Of a stretch of DNA of 6,700 nucleotides, positions 6,218 to 6,700 are shown piece by piece. Source of the stretch: Acidimicrobiales bacterium. Its GTDB lineage: Bacteria; Actinomycetota; Acidimicrobiia; Acidimicrobiales; Palsa-688. Position 1 is the first letter of the stretch, and each line of letters starts with the position of its first letter. The DNA is taken from the NCBI GenBank assembly GCA_019241495.1, contig JAFAWZ010000275.1, forward strand, positions 1 to 6,700. The letters are read 5' to 3'. The notes under the pieces were generated by a model. It saw only the letters and a list, made by a program, of their open reading frames with translations, did not search any database and was not told the origin of the DNA. The translations under genes and the position numbers were made by a program.

Positions 6218-6700
6218 TCATGGGACCTTCCGGTCGGAAAAGCGCTCGCGCAGCTCCTTCTTGGAGAACTTGCCGACCGACGTCTTCGGCACCTCCTCGA
6301 TGAACTCGATCAGCTCCGGTAGCCACCACCGGGCGACCTGCGGGGCCAGCCAATCCCTCAGATCCCCGGCGCCCAGAGACATGCCGGGCTTGAGCACTAC
6401 ACAGGCCATGGGCCTCTCCATCCAGCGTTCGGAGGCCACCGCGATGACCGCCGCTTCAGCCACGGCCGGGTGGCCCATGATGGTGTTCTCGAGGTCGACC
6501 GACGAGATCCACTCCCCACCTGACTTGATCAGGTCCTTGGTCCGATCCACCAGCCGGACATACCCATCGGGGCTCACTACCCCGACGTCACCAGTGCGCA
6601 GCCAGCCGTCGGCGGTGAACTGGACGTCACCGCGCTCGTCGTTGTAGTACCGCCGGGCTATCCACGGGCCCCGGACCTGCACCTCGCCGCTGGTCTCGTC
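6218..6700 (-). CDS. Fatty-acyl-CoA synthetase / AMP-dependent ligase, C-terminal part (5' end outside window)
   Basis: This is the last 161 codons of an acyl-CoA ligase of the ANL superfamily. The frame stays open to base 6700, so the N-terminal AMP-binding domain lies to the right. The GTG at 6682 is an internal valine in SGEVQVRGPWIARRYY. Visible motifs are GWLRTGD, whose Asp binds the ribose of AMP, and then the hinge motif DRTKDLIKSGGEWIS. The terminal A10 motif PKTSVGKFSKKELR carries the lysine of the adenylation half-reaction, encoded at 6269-6271. The reaction would be ATP-dependent formation of acyl-AMP and then acyl-CoA. The motif wording resembles medium- to long-chain fatty-acid ligases of the AlkK/FadD type, but chain length cannot be judged from the C-terminus. 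It ends at a TGA (6218-6220) and converges on aceA. With the shunt genes and the EtfD-like protein nearby, a role in fatty-acid catabolism is likely. Confidence 0.9.
   Translation of the reverse strand, partial: DETSGEVQVRGPWIARRYYNDERGDVQFTADGWLRTGDVGVVSPDGYVRLVDRTKDLIKSGGEWISSVDLENTIMGHPAVAEAAVIAVASERWMERPMACVVLKPGMSLGAGDLRDWLAPQVARWWLPELIEFIEEVPKTSVGKFSKKELRERFSDRKVP

Noticed and set aside
1..6700. CRISPR arrays, tRNA or rRNA genes, insertion sequences
   Set aside because: No regularly spaced direct repeats, cloverleaf-like segments, transposase motifs or paired terminal repeats were seen. The only repeats are short regulatory-like motifs.

Overview
The window is GC-rich, with third codon positions dominated by G and C, and it is densely packed with bacterial genes. 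Three features suggest an actinobacterium: a RamB-type acetate regulator, an EtfD-like iron-sulfur reductase of the mycobacterial Rv0338c kind, and long antisense open frames of the sort produced by strong GC3 bias. A deep-branching or uncultured lineage is possible, but genus cannot be read from this sequence.

Layout, left to right. Bases 1-1416 (+) hold the C-terminal part of a membrane-associated Fe-S oxidoreductase resembling EtfD, the proposed route by which electrons from beta-oxidation reach the respiratory chain. Its stop codon overlaps, tail to tail, the stop of a RamB-like regulator (1413-2945, -). A 96-bp divergent control region (2946-3041) follows. It carries a perfect 7-bp-arm inverted repeat and two further GAAACT(T) motifs. 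Rightward from it run malate synthase A (aceB, 3042-4652) and isocitrate lyase (aceA, 4696-6000), a two-gene glyoxylate-shunt operon closed by a strong stem-loop at 6034-6073. A 217-bp convergent gap contains a second copy of the operator core and a small dyad. The 3' end of an acyl-CoA synthetase gene (6218-6700, -) enters from the right edge.

The five genes form a coherent fatty-acid and acetate catabolism neighbourhood. The ligase would activate fatty acids, and EtfD would take electrons from acyl-CoA dehydrogenation via ETF. AceA and AceB would let the resulting acetyl-CoA feed net carbon into the TCA cycle. The RamB-like protein would sense the metabolic state and control the shunt genes and itself. 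All five belong to known families. The least explained signals are in the non-coding DNA: the GAAACTTC repeats, the 12-base operator copy outside any obvious promoter, and the hairpin built over two overlapping stop codons. I found no evidence of a wholly new system.
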